A DNA stretch of 51,463 bases from an uncultured Clostridia bacterium (GCA_944388495.1 CALXIZ010000146.1:1-51463); one strand, 5' to 3'. Counted from the first letter of the stretch, positions 16,394 through 26,369 are shown. Made by a program: numbers and translations. Notes: generated by a model not told the origin, from the sequence alone.

Positions 16394-16936
16394 CTAGAGC
16401 TTTTCCACCGAGATATTGGAATTTGTATAGACGCAGATCGAAGATGCGATGCCGAGAGCCTCTCTTACGATCTCCTCCGCTGACATATCCGTATGTCTGT
16501 AGAGCGCATTAGCCGCCGCATAAGCATAATTTCCGCCGGATCCGATCGCCACAAAATTCTCGTCCGGCACGATCACTTCCCCGTTGCCCGAGATTACGAG
16601 AATTTCCTCTTTGTCTGCGACGATCATCAGCGCCTCCAGATTTCTCATGCCTTTATCCGATCTCCAGCGCTGAGCCAGAGCGACAGCGGCGCGCTTGAGA
16701 TTTCCGGAGTGCTCCTCCAGCTTCTTTTCGAACATTTCCGTCAGCGAAAACGCATCCGCCACCGATCCGGCAAAGCCGGTGACGACGGAATTTTTATAGA
16801 TCTTCCGCACCTTTTTTGCGGAAGCCTTCATGATCGTACTTTCTCCCATGGTGACCTGTCCGTCACCGCCGATGCACACGTCATCCCCCCGCTTTACCGC
16901 GACGATCGTCGTGGCATGAAACATTGAATTGCTCAC
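16394..16936 (-). CDS. hslV: ATP-dependent protease peptidase subunit HslV (ClpQ)
   Basis: Proteasome-like threonine or serine peptidase that forms a double hexamer capped by HslU. 180 residues. Start chosen at GTG 16936 because CGGAGG lies 8 bases upstream; an upstream in-frame start lacks one. The N-terminus reads [13 protein letters not shown], like Bacillus ClpQ (SSFHATTI), so a short leader precedes the conserved Thr-Thr. [17 protein letters not shown] and IGSGGNYA are typical. In an operon with hslU. Confidence 0.96.
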   Translation of the reverse strand: MSNSMFHATTIVAVKRGDDVCIGGDGQVTMGESTIMKASAKKVRKIYKNSVVTGFAGSVADAFSLTEMFEKKLEEHSGNLKRAAVALAQRWRSDKGMRNLEALMIVADKEEILVISGNGEVIVPDENFVAIGSGGNYAYAAANALYRHTDMSAEEIVREALGIASSICVYTNSNISVEKL

Positions 16937-17025
16937 CTGTATACCTCCGTTTATGTGTTTTTCTCTTCTCAAAATACTCTGTGCTTCGTGAAATCCCGGT
17001 CCGTGAGTCCCGCTCCTTTTGTTTT

Positions 17026-19080
17026 TTATTCCTTATGGCCGCATTCCGGATTGGAGCAGATGAGAGAATAATTTTTCGTCTTTTTTTCTGTCATCAGCGC
17101 ACCGCATTCCGGACATTTCTGATTAACCGGTTTGTTCCAGTATACCTGATTACAGTCCGGATATCCGCTGCATCCGTAAAAAGTTTTTCCTTTCCGGCTC
17201 TTTCTGACGACAAGATCTCTGCCGCATTTCGGACACTTGACATCCAGCTTTTTCTGAATGGCCATGGTCGTCCTGCAGTCCGGATACCCGCTGCAGGCGA
17301 TAAATTCGCCGAACCTGCCGTGCTTGATCACCAGAGGCTTTCCGCACACAGGACAGTTTTCTCCTGTCGGCTCGTCTTCAATGACAAGCTTTTCGATCGA
17401 CTCGTCCGCGACCTTCAGATCTTTTTCAAAAGTGGAATAAAAATCCGAGATGACCTCATGCCAGTCCGTATTTTTGACTTCCACATCATCCAGTCTGTCT
17501 TCCATCTCCGCTGTAAATCCGACGTCGACGATCTCTCTGAAATATTTTTCCATCAGTTCTGTCACGAGCATTCCGAGGTCTGTCGGGACGAGCGTCTTTT
17601 TTTCTCTCGTCACATACTTCCGCTCGGCCAGTGTTCCGACGATCGGCGCATACGTGCTCGGACGGCCGATATTTTTTTCCTCCAGATCCTTGACCAGGGA
17701 AGCCTCCGTATATCTCGCCGGCGGCTGCGTAAAATGCTGTTCTCCTTTCAGATCGAGCAGCTTCAGCTCTTCTCCTGTCTCCAGAGGCGGAAGCATTTTA
17801 TTTCTGTCTTCCTCCGAGGTGTTATTATAGACCGCAAGATATCCGTCGAATTTCAGTTTGGATCCCGTCGCCCGGAACAGATATCCGTTGTTTTCAATAT
17901 CCGCGCTGACAGCATCAAAAACGGCATGAGACATCTGACTCGCTGTAAACCTGCACCAGATAAGCCGGTAGAGACTGTACTGATCCTTCGAAAGGGAGTC
18001 CTTCAGATCCTCCGGCTTCAGTTCGGGATTACTCGGTCGGATTGCTTCATGCGCGTCCTGAACATCTTTCTTTTTATTTGTATATACATTTGTTCCCAGA
18101 TATTCCTGACCGTAATCAGCCAAAATCATATTTTTCGCGGTCTCTTTTGCGACATCGGAAATTCTCACACTGTCGGTACGGATATAGGTCACCAGACCGA
18201 TGGTTCCCTGTCCCTTCACGTCCACGCCTTCATAAAGCTGCTGCGCGATCATCATCGTCTTCTTCGTATTGAAGTTGAGCTTATTGGACGCCTCCTGCTG
18301 CAGACTGCTGGTTGTAAACGGCGGAAGCGGACGTTTGATGCGTTCCTTTTCCTCTACTCTGCCGACACGGTAGACTCCTCCGTCGAGAGCCGCTATGATC
18401 GCGTCTGTCTCTTCTTTCGTCACAGGTTTTATCTTCTTTCCCTGATACTCCAGAAGCTTCGCCTGAAATTTTCTGCGCGCCTTTTCAAAAGTAGCGCCGA
18501 CGGTCCAGTATTCCTGAGGGCCAAAAGCGCTGATCTCCCGTTCCCGGTCACAGAGAATCTTCAGAGCTGCCGACTGAACTCTGCCGGCGCTGAGCCCTCT
18601 GCGTATCTTCCGCCAGAGAAGAGGACTGATCTGATATCCCACGAGACGATCCAGGACACGTCGGGCCTGCTGCGCATCCACGAGCTTTCTGTCGATCGCT
18701 CTCGGATTCTTTACAGCTTCCTTTACCGCGTTCTTTGTGATCTCATTGAATTCAACTCTGCAGACCGCATCCTCATCGATTCCGAGGAGCTTTGCGATAT
18801 GCCAGGAGATGGCTTCTCCCTCTCTGTCGGGGTCGGTGGCCAGATAAACCTTTGATGCGCCTTTTGCCTCCTTTTTCAGCATTTTAATCACATCGCCCTT
18901 GCCGCGGATCGAAATATACTGCGGTTCGAAATTATTTTCAATATCGATCCCCAGCTTACTCTTGGGCAGATCCCGAACGTGTCCCACGGATGCGATGACC
19001 TTATAGCGGCTGCCCAGAATCTTTCCGATCGTCTTGGCCTTCGACGGTGATTCCACAATGACTAAAGCTTTCCCCTTCAT
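17026..19080 (-). CDS. topA: DNA topoisomerase I
   Basis: Relaxes negative supercoils by single-strand passage. 684 residues: Toprim domain (VESPSKAKT at 9-17, DPDREGEA at 83-90), catalytic Tyr299 in [10 protein letters not shown], and three C-terminal C4 zinc ribbons ([24 protein letters not shown]). ATG 19080 is preceded by GAAGG at good spacing. A further ATG at 19107 would add nine residues. It has its own promoter between dprA and topA besides operon transcription. dprA-topA is a standard Firmicutes pair; trmFO, which often follows, is missing. Confidence 0.97.
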   Translation of the reverse strand: MKGKALVIVESPSKAKTIGKILGSRYKVIASVGHVRDLPKSKLGIDIENNFEPQYISIRGKGDVIKMLKKEAKGASKVYLATDPDREGEAISWHIAKLLGIDEDAVCRVEFNEITKNAVKEAVKNPRAIDRKLVDAQQARRVLDRLVGYQISPLLWRKIRRGLSAGRVQSAALKILCDREREISAFGPQEYWTVGATFEKARRKFQAKLLEYQGKKIKPVTKEETDAIIAALDGGVYRVGRVEEKERIKRPLPPFTTSSLQQEASNKLNFNTKKTMMIAQQLYEGVDVKGQGTIGLVTYIRTDSVRISDVAKETAKNMILADYGQEYLGTNVYTNKKKDVQDAHEAIRPSNPELKPEDLKDSLSKDQYSLYRLIWCRFTASQMSHAVFDAVSADIENNGYLFRATGSKLKFDGYLAVYNNTSEEDRNKMLPPLETGEELKLLDLKGEQHFTQPPARYTEASLVKDLEEKNIGRPSTYAPIVGTLAERKYVTREKKTLVPTDLGMLVTELMEKYFREIVDVGFTAEMEDRLDDVEVKNTDWHEVISDFYSTFEKDLKVADESIEKLVIEDEPTGENCPVCGKPLVIKHGRFGEFIACSGYPDCRTTMAIQKKLDVKCPKCGRDLVVRKSRKGKTFYGCSGYPDCNQVYWNKPVNQKCPECGALMTEKKTKNYSLICSNPECGHKE

Positions 19081-19123
19081 ATTTAAAACCTTCACTTCTT
19101 TTAACATTGTCCTATAAAATCAA

Positions 19124-19152
19124 ATTATAGGTACATTTTTTTTACTTTGCAA
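19124..19152 (-). promoter_or_regulatory. Internal promoter for topA
   Basis: TTGCAA (19152-19147), 17-base spacer containing A8, TATAAT (19129-19124). The -35 box overlaps the last dprA codons. An inverted repeat CCTATAA-N7-TTATAGG (19111-19131) covers the -10 and could bind a regulator. Confidence 0.65.
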
Positions 19153-20017
19153 TAAAAATTTTTCCCATCGAGGTTATAACAAATCCCTTGATCTCCAGAA
19201 TCCCGACGACGGCATTAATCTCCGCGGCGCTTTTTTTCAGGCTTTCGGCGATGAAATCCGCCGTCACTTCTCCGTTGTCCCGCACGGTCTCATAAATTTT
19301 CAGTTCATCCCTTCCGAGGACAGCTTCGGCTTTTTCTCCGTATTTTTCCGGCGTTACGCCGAGCGAAAAAAGAATATCATCGACGACAGCCACTGCCTCC
19401 GCCCCGTCCTGTATCAGTTTGTTGCATCCGAGACTGCACGGAGAAGATATGTTTCCCGGTACGGCAAAAATCATGCGTCCCTGTTCTGCCGCACATTCTG
19501 CCGTGATCAGAGATCCGCTGGAAATTCCGGCCTCAGCCACGACGACTGCCTCTGAAATACCGCTGATAATCCGGTTTCTCTGCGGAAAACGGTACGGCCG
19601 CGGCGGCGTTTCAGGTTCATATTCCGAGAGCAGCAGTCCCTGCTCCGCAATACGGCGCCGCAGAGATACGTTTGCCGCAGGATAACAGATATCCACACCG
19701 CAGCCCAGCACAGCCACCGTCGCGCCTCCCGCATCCAGCGCCCCGCGGTGCGCCTCGGTATCACATCCCCAGGCCATCCCGCTGACGGTCACCAGCCCGC
19801 ATTCCGCCAGTCTCTTTCCGATCTGATAGGAAACCCACTTTCCGTAAGAGGTTGCTCTGCGCGCACCTACGACGGCCACACATCGTTTCTTCAGGATCGC
19901 CGCATCTCCTGTCGCATAAAGTACCTCCGGCGGTCTGCAGATATGGCTCAGGAGCGGAGGATAATCTTTTTCTCCATGCCGTATCTCATATATCGCATTG
20001 CCTGTCTTTTTTATCAT
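19142..20017 (-). CDS. dprA: DNA processing protein DprA
   Basis: Binds incoming single-stranded DNA during transformation and loads RecA. 291 residues with a Rossmann-like core: VGARRAT (50-56), VSGMAWGCDTEAH (78-90), FPQRNRIISG, and a C-terminal winged-helix segment. ATG 20017 follows AAGGGAGTGAGA; a GTG two codons earlier is possible. It lies 20 bases after comM, forming a DNA-uptake pair. No competence pilus genes are in the window, so the genes may serve general recombination here. Confidence 0.96.
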   Translation of the reverse strand: MIKKTGNAIYEIRHGEKDYPPLLSHICRPPEVLYATGDAAILKKRCVAVVGARRATSYGKWVSYQIGKRLAECGLVTVSGMAWGCDTEAHRGALDAGGATVAVLGCGVDICYPAANVSLRRRIAEQGLLLSEYEPETPPRPYRFPQRNRIISGISEAVVVAEAGISSGSLITAECAAEQGRMIFAVPGNISSPCSLGCNKLIQDGAEAVAVVDDILFSLGVTPEKYGEKAEAVLGRDELKIYETVRDNGEVTADFIAESLKKSAAEINAVVGILEIKGFVITSMGKIFIAK

Positions 20018-20037
20018 TCTCACTCCCTTCCCCGCTC

Positions 20038-21585
20038 TTACCGGAGTCCGTGTTCCTTGTAGCGTATCGCTTCCGCTATGTGCAGTTCTCCGATTCTGTC
20101 CTTTCCGTCCAGATCCGCGATAGTCCTGGCCGTGCGCAGAATCCGGTGACAGGACCGTACACTGAGATGCAGACGTCCCGCAGCCTCCTGAAGAAGATTT
20201 TCCGACGCTTCCCCGAGCCTGCAGAATCTGCGCAGATGATCCGCCGTCATCTGCGAGTTATAGGAGACGGATTCTGTGCGAAACCGGTTCTTCTGCATGT
20301 CGCGCGCCAGCATTACGCCTTCCAGCAGCTGCGCCGAAGACAGACAGTTCTCCTCCGCACAGCCTCCGAAAAGAGGCACTTTTTCCGGCCGGCGCACCGT
20401 GACGAACAGATCGATCCTGTCCAGAAAAGGACCGGAAAGTTTTGAACGGTATCTGGCGATCTCATACGGCGTACAGGTACACTCTCTTTTTGTGTCTCCC
20501 GCATACCCGCAGGGACACGGATTCATGGCCGCCGCCGTCAGAAATTTAGCCGGAAAAACCACTTTTCCTCCGCTCCGCACGACGGCCGCCGTCTCATCCT
20601 CCATCGGTCCCCGGAGCGATTCCAGACTCTTTCTCGGATATTCTGTCAGTTCGTCGAGAAACAGAACTCCCAGATGAGCGAGGGAAACCTCTCCCGGTTT
20701 CGGCCTCGTCCCTCCTCCCGTGAGCGCCGCCGGCGTCACTCTCGTGTCCGGAGCGCGAAACGGCCGTCTTCTGATCATGGGTTCCTCTTCATCCAGCATC
20801 CCGCAGACGCTGTATATTTTCGTAACTTCCAGCATCTCTTCATAAGTCATGGGAGGCAGTATTCCGGGAAGCCGGCGCACGAGCATCGATTTTCCGGATC
20901 CCGGAGACCCGGTCAGAAGAACATTATGCATGGCCGCCGCAGAAATCTGCAGGGCTCTTTTCGCCTCTTCCTGTCCTTTCACATCCGCATAATCCGGACT
21001 CTGCACCGCCTCCTTCTCCGCCTCCGCTTTCCGCTTTTCCTCTGTCCTGATCTGAGGTATCCGGCGTATTCCGGCGAGATGATCGAGAACCTGTCTGAGC
21101 GTCGATACCGGCAGAAGACGTATGCCGGAAACGATCGACGCCTCTTTCAGATTTCCCGACGGAATAAAAAAGTTCTTTATGCCGCAGGCGCTCAGATCGA
21201 TCAGAAGAGGCAGAATACCCCTTACAGGCACCACAGATCCATCCAGTGCCAGTTCGCCGAAAAAAGCGCATTTTTCGAGCTCCTGACATCGTTTTTTTCC
21301 TGTCCTCCCTCCCGCCTGCAGAATACTTACCGCTACCGGCAGATCGAAATGCGTTCCTTCTTTGCGTATATCCGCCGGAGACAGATTGACTGTCACACGC
21401 TCACGCGGAAAATCCGCTCCGGCATTGCTGATCGCCGCCTGAACACGCTCCTTCGATTCTTTGATCGCCGTGTCCGCCAGTCCCACAATATGAAAAACAG
21501 GAAATCCGAATGTCACATTTGCTTCTACCGCTACCCGCTTCCCGTTCAGACCGGAAAGTGTGCCGCTGATCGTCCTTGAATAAAT
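20038..21585 (-). CDS. comM: ComM/YifB-type Mg-chelatase-like AAA+ ATPase (ATT start)
   Basis: AAA+ helicase of the YifB/ComM family that promotes branch migration of incoming DNA during natural transformation. 515 residues: N-terminal ChlI domain, Walker A GSPGSGKS (226-233), FLDELTEY Walker B, CPCGY zinc-like turn, and C-terminal helical domain. Homologues begin MYSRTxSGxLxG; here the matching residue is encoded by ATT (21585), 8 bases after a perfect AAGGAGG. No ATG, GTG or TTG lies in frame between there and an ATG at 21720 inside yraN. An ATT start is therefore the best reading. Confidence 0.93.
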   Translation of the reverse strand: MYSRTISGTLSGLNGKRVAVEANVTFGFPVFHIVGLADTAIKESKERVQAAISNAGADFPRERVTVNLSPADIRKEGTHFDLPVAVSILQAGGRTGKKRCQELEKCAFFGELALDGSVVPVRGILPLLIDLSACGIKNFFIPSGNLKEASIVSGIRLLPVSTLRQVLDHLAGIRRIPQIRTEEKRKAEAEKEAVQSPDYADVKGQEEAKRALQISAAAMHNVLLTGSPGSGKSMLVRRLPGILPPMTYEEMLEVTKIYSVCGMLDEEEPMIRRRPFRAPDTRVTPAALTGGGTRPKPGEVSLAHLGVLFLDELTEYPRKSLESLRGPMEDETAAVVRSGGKVVFPAKFLTAAAMNPCPCGYAGDTKRECTCTPYEIARYRSKLSGPFLDRIDLFVTVRRPEKVPLFGGCAEENCLSSAQLLEGVMLARDMQKNRFRTESVSYNSQMTADHLRRFCRLGEASENLLQEAAGRLHLSVRSCHRILRTARTIADLDGKDRIGELHIAEAIRYKEHGLR

Positions 21586-21652
21586 CGCTGTCCCCTCCTT
21601 TTTTCTGTCACTGTGCCGGACGTACTTCCGGACGCTTTTTCCGTGCGCCTCA

Positions 21653-22030
21653 TCACACCGGTATGTTTTCCAGATAACGGATATAAAATCTGCCGTCCAG
21701 ACAAAGGACCTCCGCCACATCCAGCCGCATCGTCCGGAAATGTACAGGATGATGCACCAGAAAATGAAAAGCGGTCTTTCTGATATGCCTGCGTTTCCGG
21801 CAGGTAACCGCCTCGCAGGGCCGGCCGTATTCCACGCCCGAACGTGTCTTCACCTCCACGAAGCACAGAATCTCTCCCGTCGGATCGAAGGCGATCAGAT
21901 CGCTCTCGCCGAACCGGCACCGGTAGTTATACCGCATGATCCGATATCCCTTTTTCTCGAGATAAAGCGCCGTTCTCCGCTCGCCGTCTGTTCCCAGAGG
22001 AACGGATCCTCCTCTTTTTCTTTCTGTCAT
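21653..22030 (-). CDS. yraN: YraN/UPF0102 family nuclease-like protein
   Basis: Small protein of the UPF0102 family with a Holliday-junction-resolvase/restriction-endonuclease fold. 125 residues with GxxGE-RRTALYLEKKGY at the N-terminus and the putative active site GESDLI (41-46) and FVEVKTR (57-63), matching the D-(E/Q)xK pattern. Function is not established; the usual place next to comM-dprA suggests DNA metabolism. ATG 22030 follows AGGAG, 10 bases upstream. First gene of the operon that runs to hflX. Confidence 0.92.
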   Translation of the reverse strand: MTERKRGGSVPLGTDGERRTALYLEKKGYRIMRYNYRCRFGESDLIAFDPTGEILCFVEVKTRSGVEYGRPCEAVTCRKRRHIRKTAFHFLVHHPVHFRTMRLDVAEVLCLDGRFYIRYLENIPV

Positions 22031-22079
22031 TTTTACATGCTCCTCTGTCCTCTCTGTTTTTCTCCGCTGTTTTTTCTCT

Positions 22080-22108
22080 ATTATACCCGTATCTTTCTTT
22101 ATTGTAAA
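22080..22108 (-). promoter_or_regulatory. Promoter of the yraN-comM-dprA operon
   Basis: TTTACA (22108-22103), 17-base spacer, perfect TATAAT (22085-22080). It lies 20 bases downstream of the coaBC terminator T-run; leader about 45 nt. Confidence 0.85.
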
Positions 22109-22127
22109 TATTTTCCATTCGTTATAC

Positions 22128-22163
22128 AAAAAAAGACGGATACCGTCAGAGCTTTTCTGCTCT
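22128..22163 (-). terminator. Terminator after coaBC
   Basis: On the minus strand a hairpin AGAGC-N6-GCTCT is followed by GACGG-TAT-CCGTC and seven T. Ends the dapF-coaBC operon. Confidence 0.75.
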
Positions 22164-22239
22164 TCGGCGATCCGCCTCTTTCTCTTTTCTTTCCGGCGTT
22201 TTTTCAGAAACCCGCTGCCGTTTCCGGCCGGTTTTTCCG

Positions 22240-23463
22240 CTATCTCTTTCTCATCATCTCCCCGATCCGATCGAGAATGATCCCGGCTCCTTCGGCTTTT
22301 GTCATCTTTTCATAGGCTGTCTTTTCACCGTCAGCCGTGATAATGGTAAAGATATTCGTATCGATATCGAATCCGGCTCCCGGTGCTGACACATCATTTG
22401 CCACGATCATATCCAGATTTTTATCAGCGATCTTTTTTTCCGCATATGCTTCGAGATTCCGCGTTTCGGCCGCAAAGCCCACCAGAATCTGATCCTTTTT
22501 TCTGCTGCCCAGCGTCTTCAGAATATCCGGATTCTGTGCCAGCTCCAGAGTGATGGTATCACTCTTTTTCTTTATCTTATGCTCACAGGAATTCACCACA
22601 TAAAAATCCGCCGGCGCCGCCGCTTTTACGACGGCGTCCACATCCGGAAATACCTCTTCACAGGCCTGCAGCATCTCCCGCGTCGTGGAGACGTCGATTC
22701 TGCGGATTCCGGGACTGCAGGACAGCTTTACGGGACCTGTCACAAGGGTCACCTCCGCTCCCCGGGAAAAAGCGGCTTCCGCAACGGCAAAACCCATCTT
22801 TCCGGAAGAACGGTTGCTGATATAGCGGACCGGATCGATTTTTTCCGCCGTCGGTCCGGCAGTCACGAGAAAACGCTTTCCCTCGAGATCCCGGACCTTC
22901 GCCGAAGCCGGCGCTGCCTCTGTATCCTCCGACAGAAGCCTGTGCACATAGTTTACGATTTCCGGCGGCTCCGCCATACGTCCTTTTCCCTCATAGCCGC
23001 ACGCCAGCAGTCCGCTGCCCGGTTCGATGAAATAATATCCGCGTGCCTTCAGACGTTCGATATTTTCCTGAACGATGGGATTTTCATACATGTTTACATT
23101 CATGGCGGGGGCGAATACGATTTTCGCTCTTGACGCCATGATCGTCGTCGTCAGCATGTCATCCGCGATGCCCGACGCGACCTTGCCGATGACATTTGCC
23201 GTTGCCGGAGCAATCAGCATCACATCCGCTTTTTCCGCCAGAGCGACATGCCCTACCTTCCATGCTTCCGGCGTAGCGAAAGTATCGGTGACCACCGGAT
23301 TTTTTGAAAGCGTGCGGAATGTGAGCGGATCCACAAAATGGCAGGCATTCTGTGTCATGATAACATCCACTTCAATTCCTTCCTTTTTCAGTCTGCTGAC
23401 CACATCGGCCGCTTTGTAACAGGCGATTCCGCCGGTCACTCCCATCACTACATTTCTGCTCAT
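22240..23463 (-). CDS. coaBC: Bifunctional phosphopantothenoylcysteine decarboxylase/synthetase
   Basis: Two steps of coenzyme A synthesis: CoaB couples 4'-phosphopantothenate to cysteine using CTP, and CoaC (FMN) decarboxylates the product. 407 residues. The N-terminal flavoprotein has GGIACYKA (11-18), catalytic His72 in GHVALAEKAD and APAMNVNMY. The C-terminal synthetase (from about 185) has VTAGPTAEKIDPVRYISN and KAAAPADF. ATG 23463 has a weak AGAAGAAG ribosome site. Follows rpoZ, as in Bacillus. Confidence 0.97.
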   Translation of the reverse strand: MSRNVVMGVTGGIACYKAADVVSRLKKEGIEVDVIMTQNACHFVDPLTFRTLSKNPVVTDTFATPEAWKVGHVALAEKADVMLIAPATANVIGKVASGIADDMLTTTIMASRAKIVFAPAMNVNMYENPIVQENIERLKARGYYFIEPGSGLLACGYEGKGRMAEPPEIVNYVHRLLSEDTEAAPASAKVRDLEGKRFLVTAGPTAEKIDPVRYISNRSSGKMGFAVAEAAFSRGAEVTLVTGPVKLSCSPGIRRIDVSTTREMLQACEEVFPDVDAVVKAAAPADFYVVNSCEHKIKKKSDTITLELAQNPDILKTLGSRKKDQILVGFAAETRNLEAYAEKKIADKNLDMIVANDVSAPGAGFDIDTNIFTIITADGEKTAYEKMTKAEGAGIILDRIGEMMRKR

Positions 23464-23535
23464 CTTCTTCTGTCTTCTCCCGCTTCGCGCGTTCCGCCGC
23501 ACCGCATTTTACGCAATGCCTCTCCGCCGCATCTG

Positions 23536-23778
23536 CTACAGATTTTCTCCTTCTTCATCATTTCTTTCAATCAGCTTTTCCAGTTCCTCGGATCTGTGAT
23601 AAGTGATCAGTCCTTCTGCGATCTCCTCTGTCGCGACGGATACCGGTTTGTCGATTCCGATACTGACCAGCGCCGGTTTTCCGTCGATCAGATCGCGCGC
23701 TCTCTTCGCCGCCAGCGTCACAAGTGTATATTTGCTGTCGACCTTTTTTCTCAGCTCATTGATAGATGGATACAGCAT
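23536..23778 (-). CDS. rpoZ: RNA polymerase omega subunit
   Basis: Small subunit that helps assemble RNA polymerase by chaperoning beta-prime. 80 residues, with MLYPSINEL, SKYTLVTLAAKRARDL and the EIAEGLI segment typical of clostridial omega. The ATG directly follows the gmk TAA with no gap, and its ribosome site (GAGGAGG) lies within the last gmk codons, so translation is coupled. Confidence 0.96.
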   Translation of the reverse strand: MLYPSINELRKKVDSKYTLVTLAAKRARDLIDGKPALVSIGIDKPVSVATEEIAEGLITYHRSEELEKLIERNDEEGENL

Positions 23779-24387
23779 TTATGATTCCTCCTCAATCTTC
23801 TTCAGAATTTTCTCCGCATCACGGATCCTGCTGTGCTCCGAGCGCATCACGGCGCGCACATCCTCCACAGCCTGGTTCAGATCCTCGTTGACTACAAAAT
23901 ATTCATAATGTCTCAGGTAACTCATCTCTGCGACCGCTTTTCCCAGACGCAGCTCGATATCCTCTCTCGATTCCGTTCCCCGGTTTTCGATACGTTTTCT
24001 CAGTTCCGCAAGCGACGGCGGCAGGATGAATATGAAAATACCATCCGGATAAGACTTTTTTACCTGCATGGCACCCTGAACGTCGATCTCCAGCAGAACA
24101 TCTCTTCCCCGGGCAAGCTCCGCAAGCACAGGCGCTTTCGGTGTTCCGTAAAAATGCCCGTGGACATCGGCATACTCCAGAAAGCCGCCCTTTTCGATCT
24201 CCGCGCGAAACTCTCCGTCTGTCATGAAATAGTAGCTGACCCCGTGAGTTTCCCCCTTTCTCGGGCTGCGCGTCGTGGCAGATACGGAAAGACGGAGGTC
24301 CGGATCCTCCTTCAGGATCTCGCTGACGATCGTTCCCTTGCCCACCCCCGACGGTCCCGAAAGGACAAACAGTTTTGCATCTGACAT
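23779..24387 (-). CDS. gmk: Guanylate kinase
   Basis: Converts GMP to GDP, needed for GTP and dGTP supply. 202 residues with P-loop GPSGVGKGT (11-19), SATTRSPRKGETHGVSYYF for GMP binding, and LLEIDVQGA. Lies between yicC and rpoZ. In Bacillus a remA gene sits between yicC (yloC) and gmk; here the gap is only 77 bases and remA is absent. Confidence 0.98.
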   Translation of the reverse strand: MSDAKLFVLSGPSGVGKGTIVSEILKEDPDLRLSVSATTRSPRKGETHGVSYYFMTDGEFRAEIEKGGFLEYADVHGHFYGTPKAPVLAELARGRDVLLEIDVQGAMQVKKSYPDGIFIFILPPSLAELRKRIENRGTESREDIELRLGKAVAEMSYLRHYEYFVVNEDLNQAVEDVRAVMRSEHSRIRDAEKILKKIEEES

Positions 24388-24464
24388 TTTCTGTGCGCCT
24401 CCTTTTCATCCCGGCCGTATCCGAATCCGTTTCATACGGCCTGCACCTTTTTCCGGCAATCTTT

Positions 24465-25349
24465 CTATTCTATATTCTGAACCTGTTCCCGTATCTTTTC
24501 GATTTCACTTTTGATCTCCAAAACACACGACGTGATTTCGAGATCATTTGCCTTGGAACCGATCGTATTCGCTTCCCGGTTCATCTCCTGCACGAGAAAA
24601 TCAAGCTTCTTTCCCTGAGGCTGAGAGCTGTCCGCGATAATTTTTCTCAGCTGTCCGGTATGGCTTCTCAAACGCACCACTTCTTCCGTTACATTGATCT
24701 TATCCGCAAAGAGAGCCGCCTCCAGAAGAATTTTCTCCTCCGCGCCCTCCAGAACGCCGTCCGTAAGCTCGGCAATGCGGACGCGCAGCTTTTCGGCATA
24801 TTCTCTCACGACGTCCGGCGAACGCTCTTCCACACGGTTCACCAGTTCATCGATCAGAGAGGCTCTCTTCAGAATGTCCTCCGCGAGCTTTTCACCCTCG
24901 GCGGCCCGCATCTGTGTATGTCTGAGCACGGCGGTCTCTGCCGCCTCCGCCAGAGCCTGTGTGATTTCATCTTCTTTTCCGGTATCGGGAACGGACTTCA
25001 TGACATCCGGCAGAGATGCGAGATATTCCGGAGAAATATTTCCCTGTGCTCCGGAAATTTCCTGCAGTTCTCTCAGACTGTGAAGATACTGCTGCGCGAG
25101 AGCTGTATTGAGAATGATGCTGACATCCTCCTCCCCCGTATTTTCGACTGAGATAAAGACCTCTGCCTTTCCCCTCAGAACGGATGATCTGACGATCTTC
25201 CGTATCCTGTCTTCCGCAAAGGAATACCGGCGCGGCATCTTTACACTGACATCACTGTAACGGTGATTCACCGACCGGATCTCTACCGTGATATTCCGTT
25301 TTCCGTCTGAATATTCGCTCCGTCCGAAGCCTGTCATACTCTTGACCAC
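24465..25349 (-). CDS. yicC: YicC family endoribonuclease
   Basis: YicC/YloC proteins are endoribonucleases reported to act on RNA decay. 294 residues: N-terminal MTGFGRSE and VEIRSVNHRY segments, and the C-terminal DUF1732 domain with REANTIGSKANDLEI near the end, both diagnostic. Start is GTG 25349 (VKSMTGFG), with GGAGGAG upstream. It begins four bases after the dapF stop, so the two are tightly coupled, and is followed by gmk in conserved order. Confidence 0.95.
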   Translation of the reverse strand: MVKSMTGFGRSEYSDGKRNITVEIRSVNHRYSDVSVKMPRRYSFAEDRIRKIVRSSVLRGKAEVFISVENTGEEDVSIILNTALAQQYLHSLRELQEISGAQGNISPEYLASLPDVMKSVPDTGKEDEITQALAEAAETAVLRHTQMRAAEGEKLAEDILKRASLIDELVNRVEERSPDVVREYAEKLRVRIAELTDGVLEGAEEKILLEAALFADKINVTEEVVRLRSHTGQLRKIIADSSQPQGKKLDFLVQEMNREANTIGSKANDLEITSCVLEIKSEIEKIREQVQNIE

Positions 25350-25353
25350 GACA

Positions 25354-26166
25354 TTACTCCTCCGTTTCGCCCGTACAGATCAGAACCGCCGGTCCCTGCA
25401 TAAAGACGGTGCCGTCGTCTGCAAAGGAGACCGTCACCTCTCCCCCGGGCATCGTCACGCGTATCTCATCTCCGCAGCCTGCACACAGACGCGCTGCCGC
25501 AGCGGCACTGCATGCTCCCGTGCCGCAGGCCAGCGTCTTGCCGGCGCCGCGTTCCCACGTGCTGCACAGGATATGCGAGTCACTTTTTACACTGACAAAA
25601 TTTACGTTTGTGCCCTCCGGCTGAAACAGCGGAGCATGTTCGATCTTTTCCCCGCTCTGCCAGGCCTTCTGATCCAGTTCCTCCATCGAGCCGTCTTTGT
25701 CCTCTTTTCCGGAGGAAAAAAGGACGGCATGAGGAACACCCAGATGAGTCGACCAGATCGTGCCGAAATCTTCGGATTCCGCTTTCCGGAAAGAATCCGG
25801 CACACCCATATCGACACGGATTTCCGAAACCCTCGCCGCGCTTTTTATCACTGTGATATGTTTGATGCCGTCATCCGTTTCGACGGTGAAGATATCGCCG
25901 TCCACAATGCCGTGATCCCGGACAAACTTCGCAAAGCATCGTATTCCGTTTCCGCACATGGAAGCCCGGCTTCCGTCGGAGTTGAAAAAAGCCATTCTCA
26001 CATCGGCGCATGCCGAAGGAACAGCGGCGATAAAGCCGTCCGCCCCTACGCCGAAATGGCGGTCACAGAGAGAACGGATCTGCGCCTCGTCGAACGTACC
26101 TTCCGGTTCCATCCTGTCTGTCAGCAGAAAATCGTTTCCGGTACCCTGATATTTACAAAATTTCAA
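25354..26166 (-). CDS. dapF: Diaminopimelate epimerase (TTG start)
   Basis: Converts LL- to meso-diaminopimelate, used in peptidoglycan and as the substrate of LysA. 270 residues with the two catalytic cysteines C71 (MCGNGIRC) and C214 (ACGTGACS), and GTGNDF near the N-terminus. It starts at TTG 26166; an AGGAG eight bases upstream supports that start. Heads dapF-yicC-gmk-rpoZ-coaBC. lysA, which uses its product, is 16 kb away at 41703-42962. No strong promoter was found upstream. Confidence 0.96.
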   Translation of the reverse strand: MKFCKYQGTGNDFLLTDRMEPEGTFDEAQIRSLCDRHFGVGADGFIAAVPSACADVRMAFFNSDGSRASMCGNGIRCFAKFVRDHGIVDGDIFTVETDDGIKHITVIKSAARVSEIRVDMGVPDSFRKAESEDFGTIWSTHLGVPHAVLFSSGKEDKDGSMEELDQKAWQSGEKIEHAPLFQPEGTNVNFVSVKSDSHILCSTWERGAGKTLACGTGACSAAAAARLCAGCGDEIRVTMPGGEVTVSFADDGTVFMQGPAVLICTGETEE

Positions 26167-26369
26167 TTACTTTTCTCCTAAAATATGTTATCATTCATAT
26201 CAGACATTTCAGAGGGACAGGTCTGCCGCGCGGCTTCCGTTTTCTCCGGATTTTCCGCCGGGAATCGGCCCCTCTCCTGTCCTGACATCAGCGTTCATTA
26301 TATAACGTCAGTCCTGTGTTTTCAATACTTGAATGGCGTTAAAAAACATATACCGGAGGTTCATTTATC

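Noticed and set aside
15079..16512. A 477-codon plus-strand open frame opposite hslU and hslV
   Set aside because: Antisense shadow: the opposite strand carries full-length HslU and HslV with all motifs.
16924..18855. A 643-codon open frame on the plus strand opposite topA
   Set aside because: It is antisense to a certain gene, has no family features or ribosome site, and is rich in Arg, Ser, Phe and His, as expected from reading the complement of this codon usage.
21586..21720. A longer comM beginning at ATG 21720
   Set aside because: It would overlap 68 bases of yraN and add 45 residues not seen in the family; the perfect ribosome site lies before the ATT.
24388..24464. remA between yicC and gmk, as in Bacillus
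   Set aside because: The gap is only 77 bases and has no suitable reading frame.
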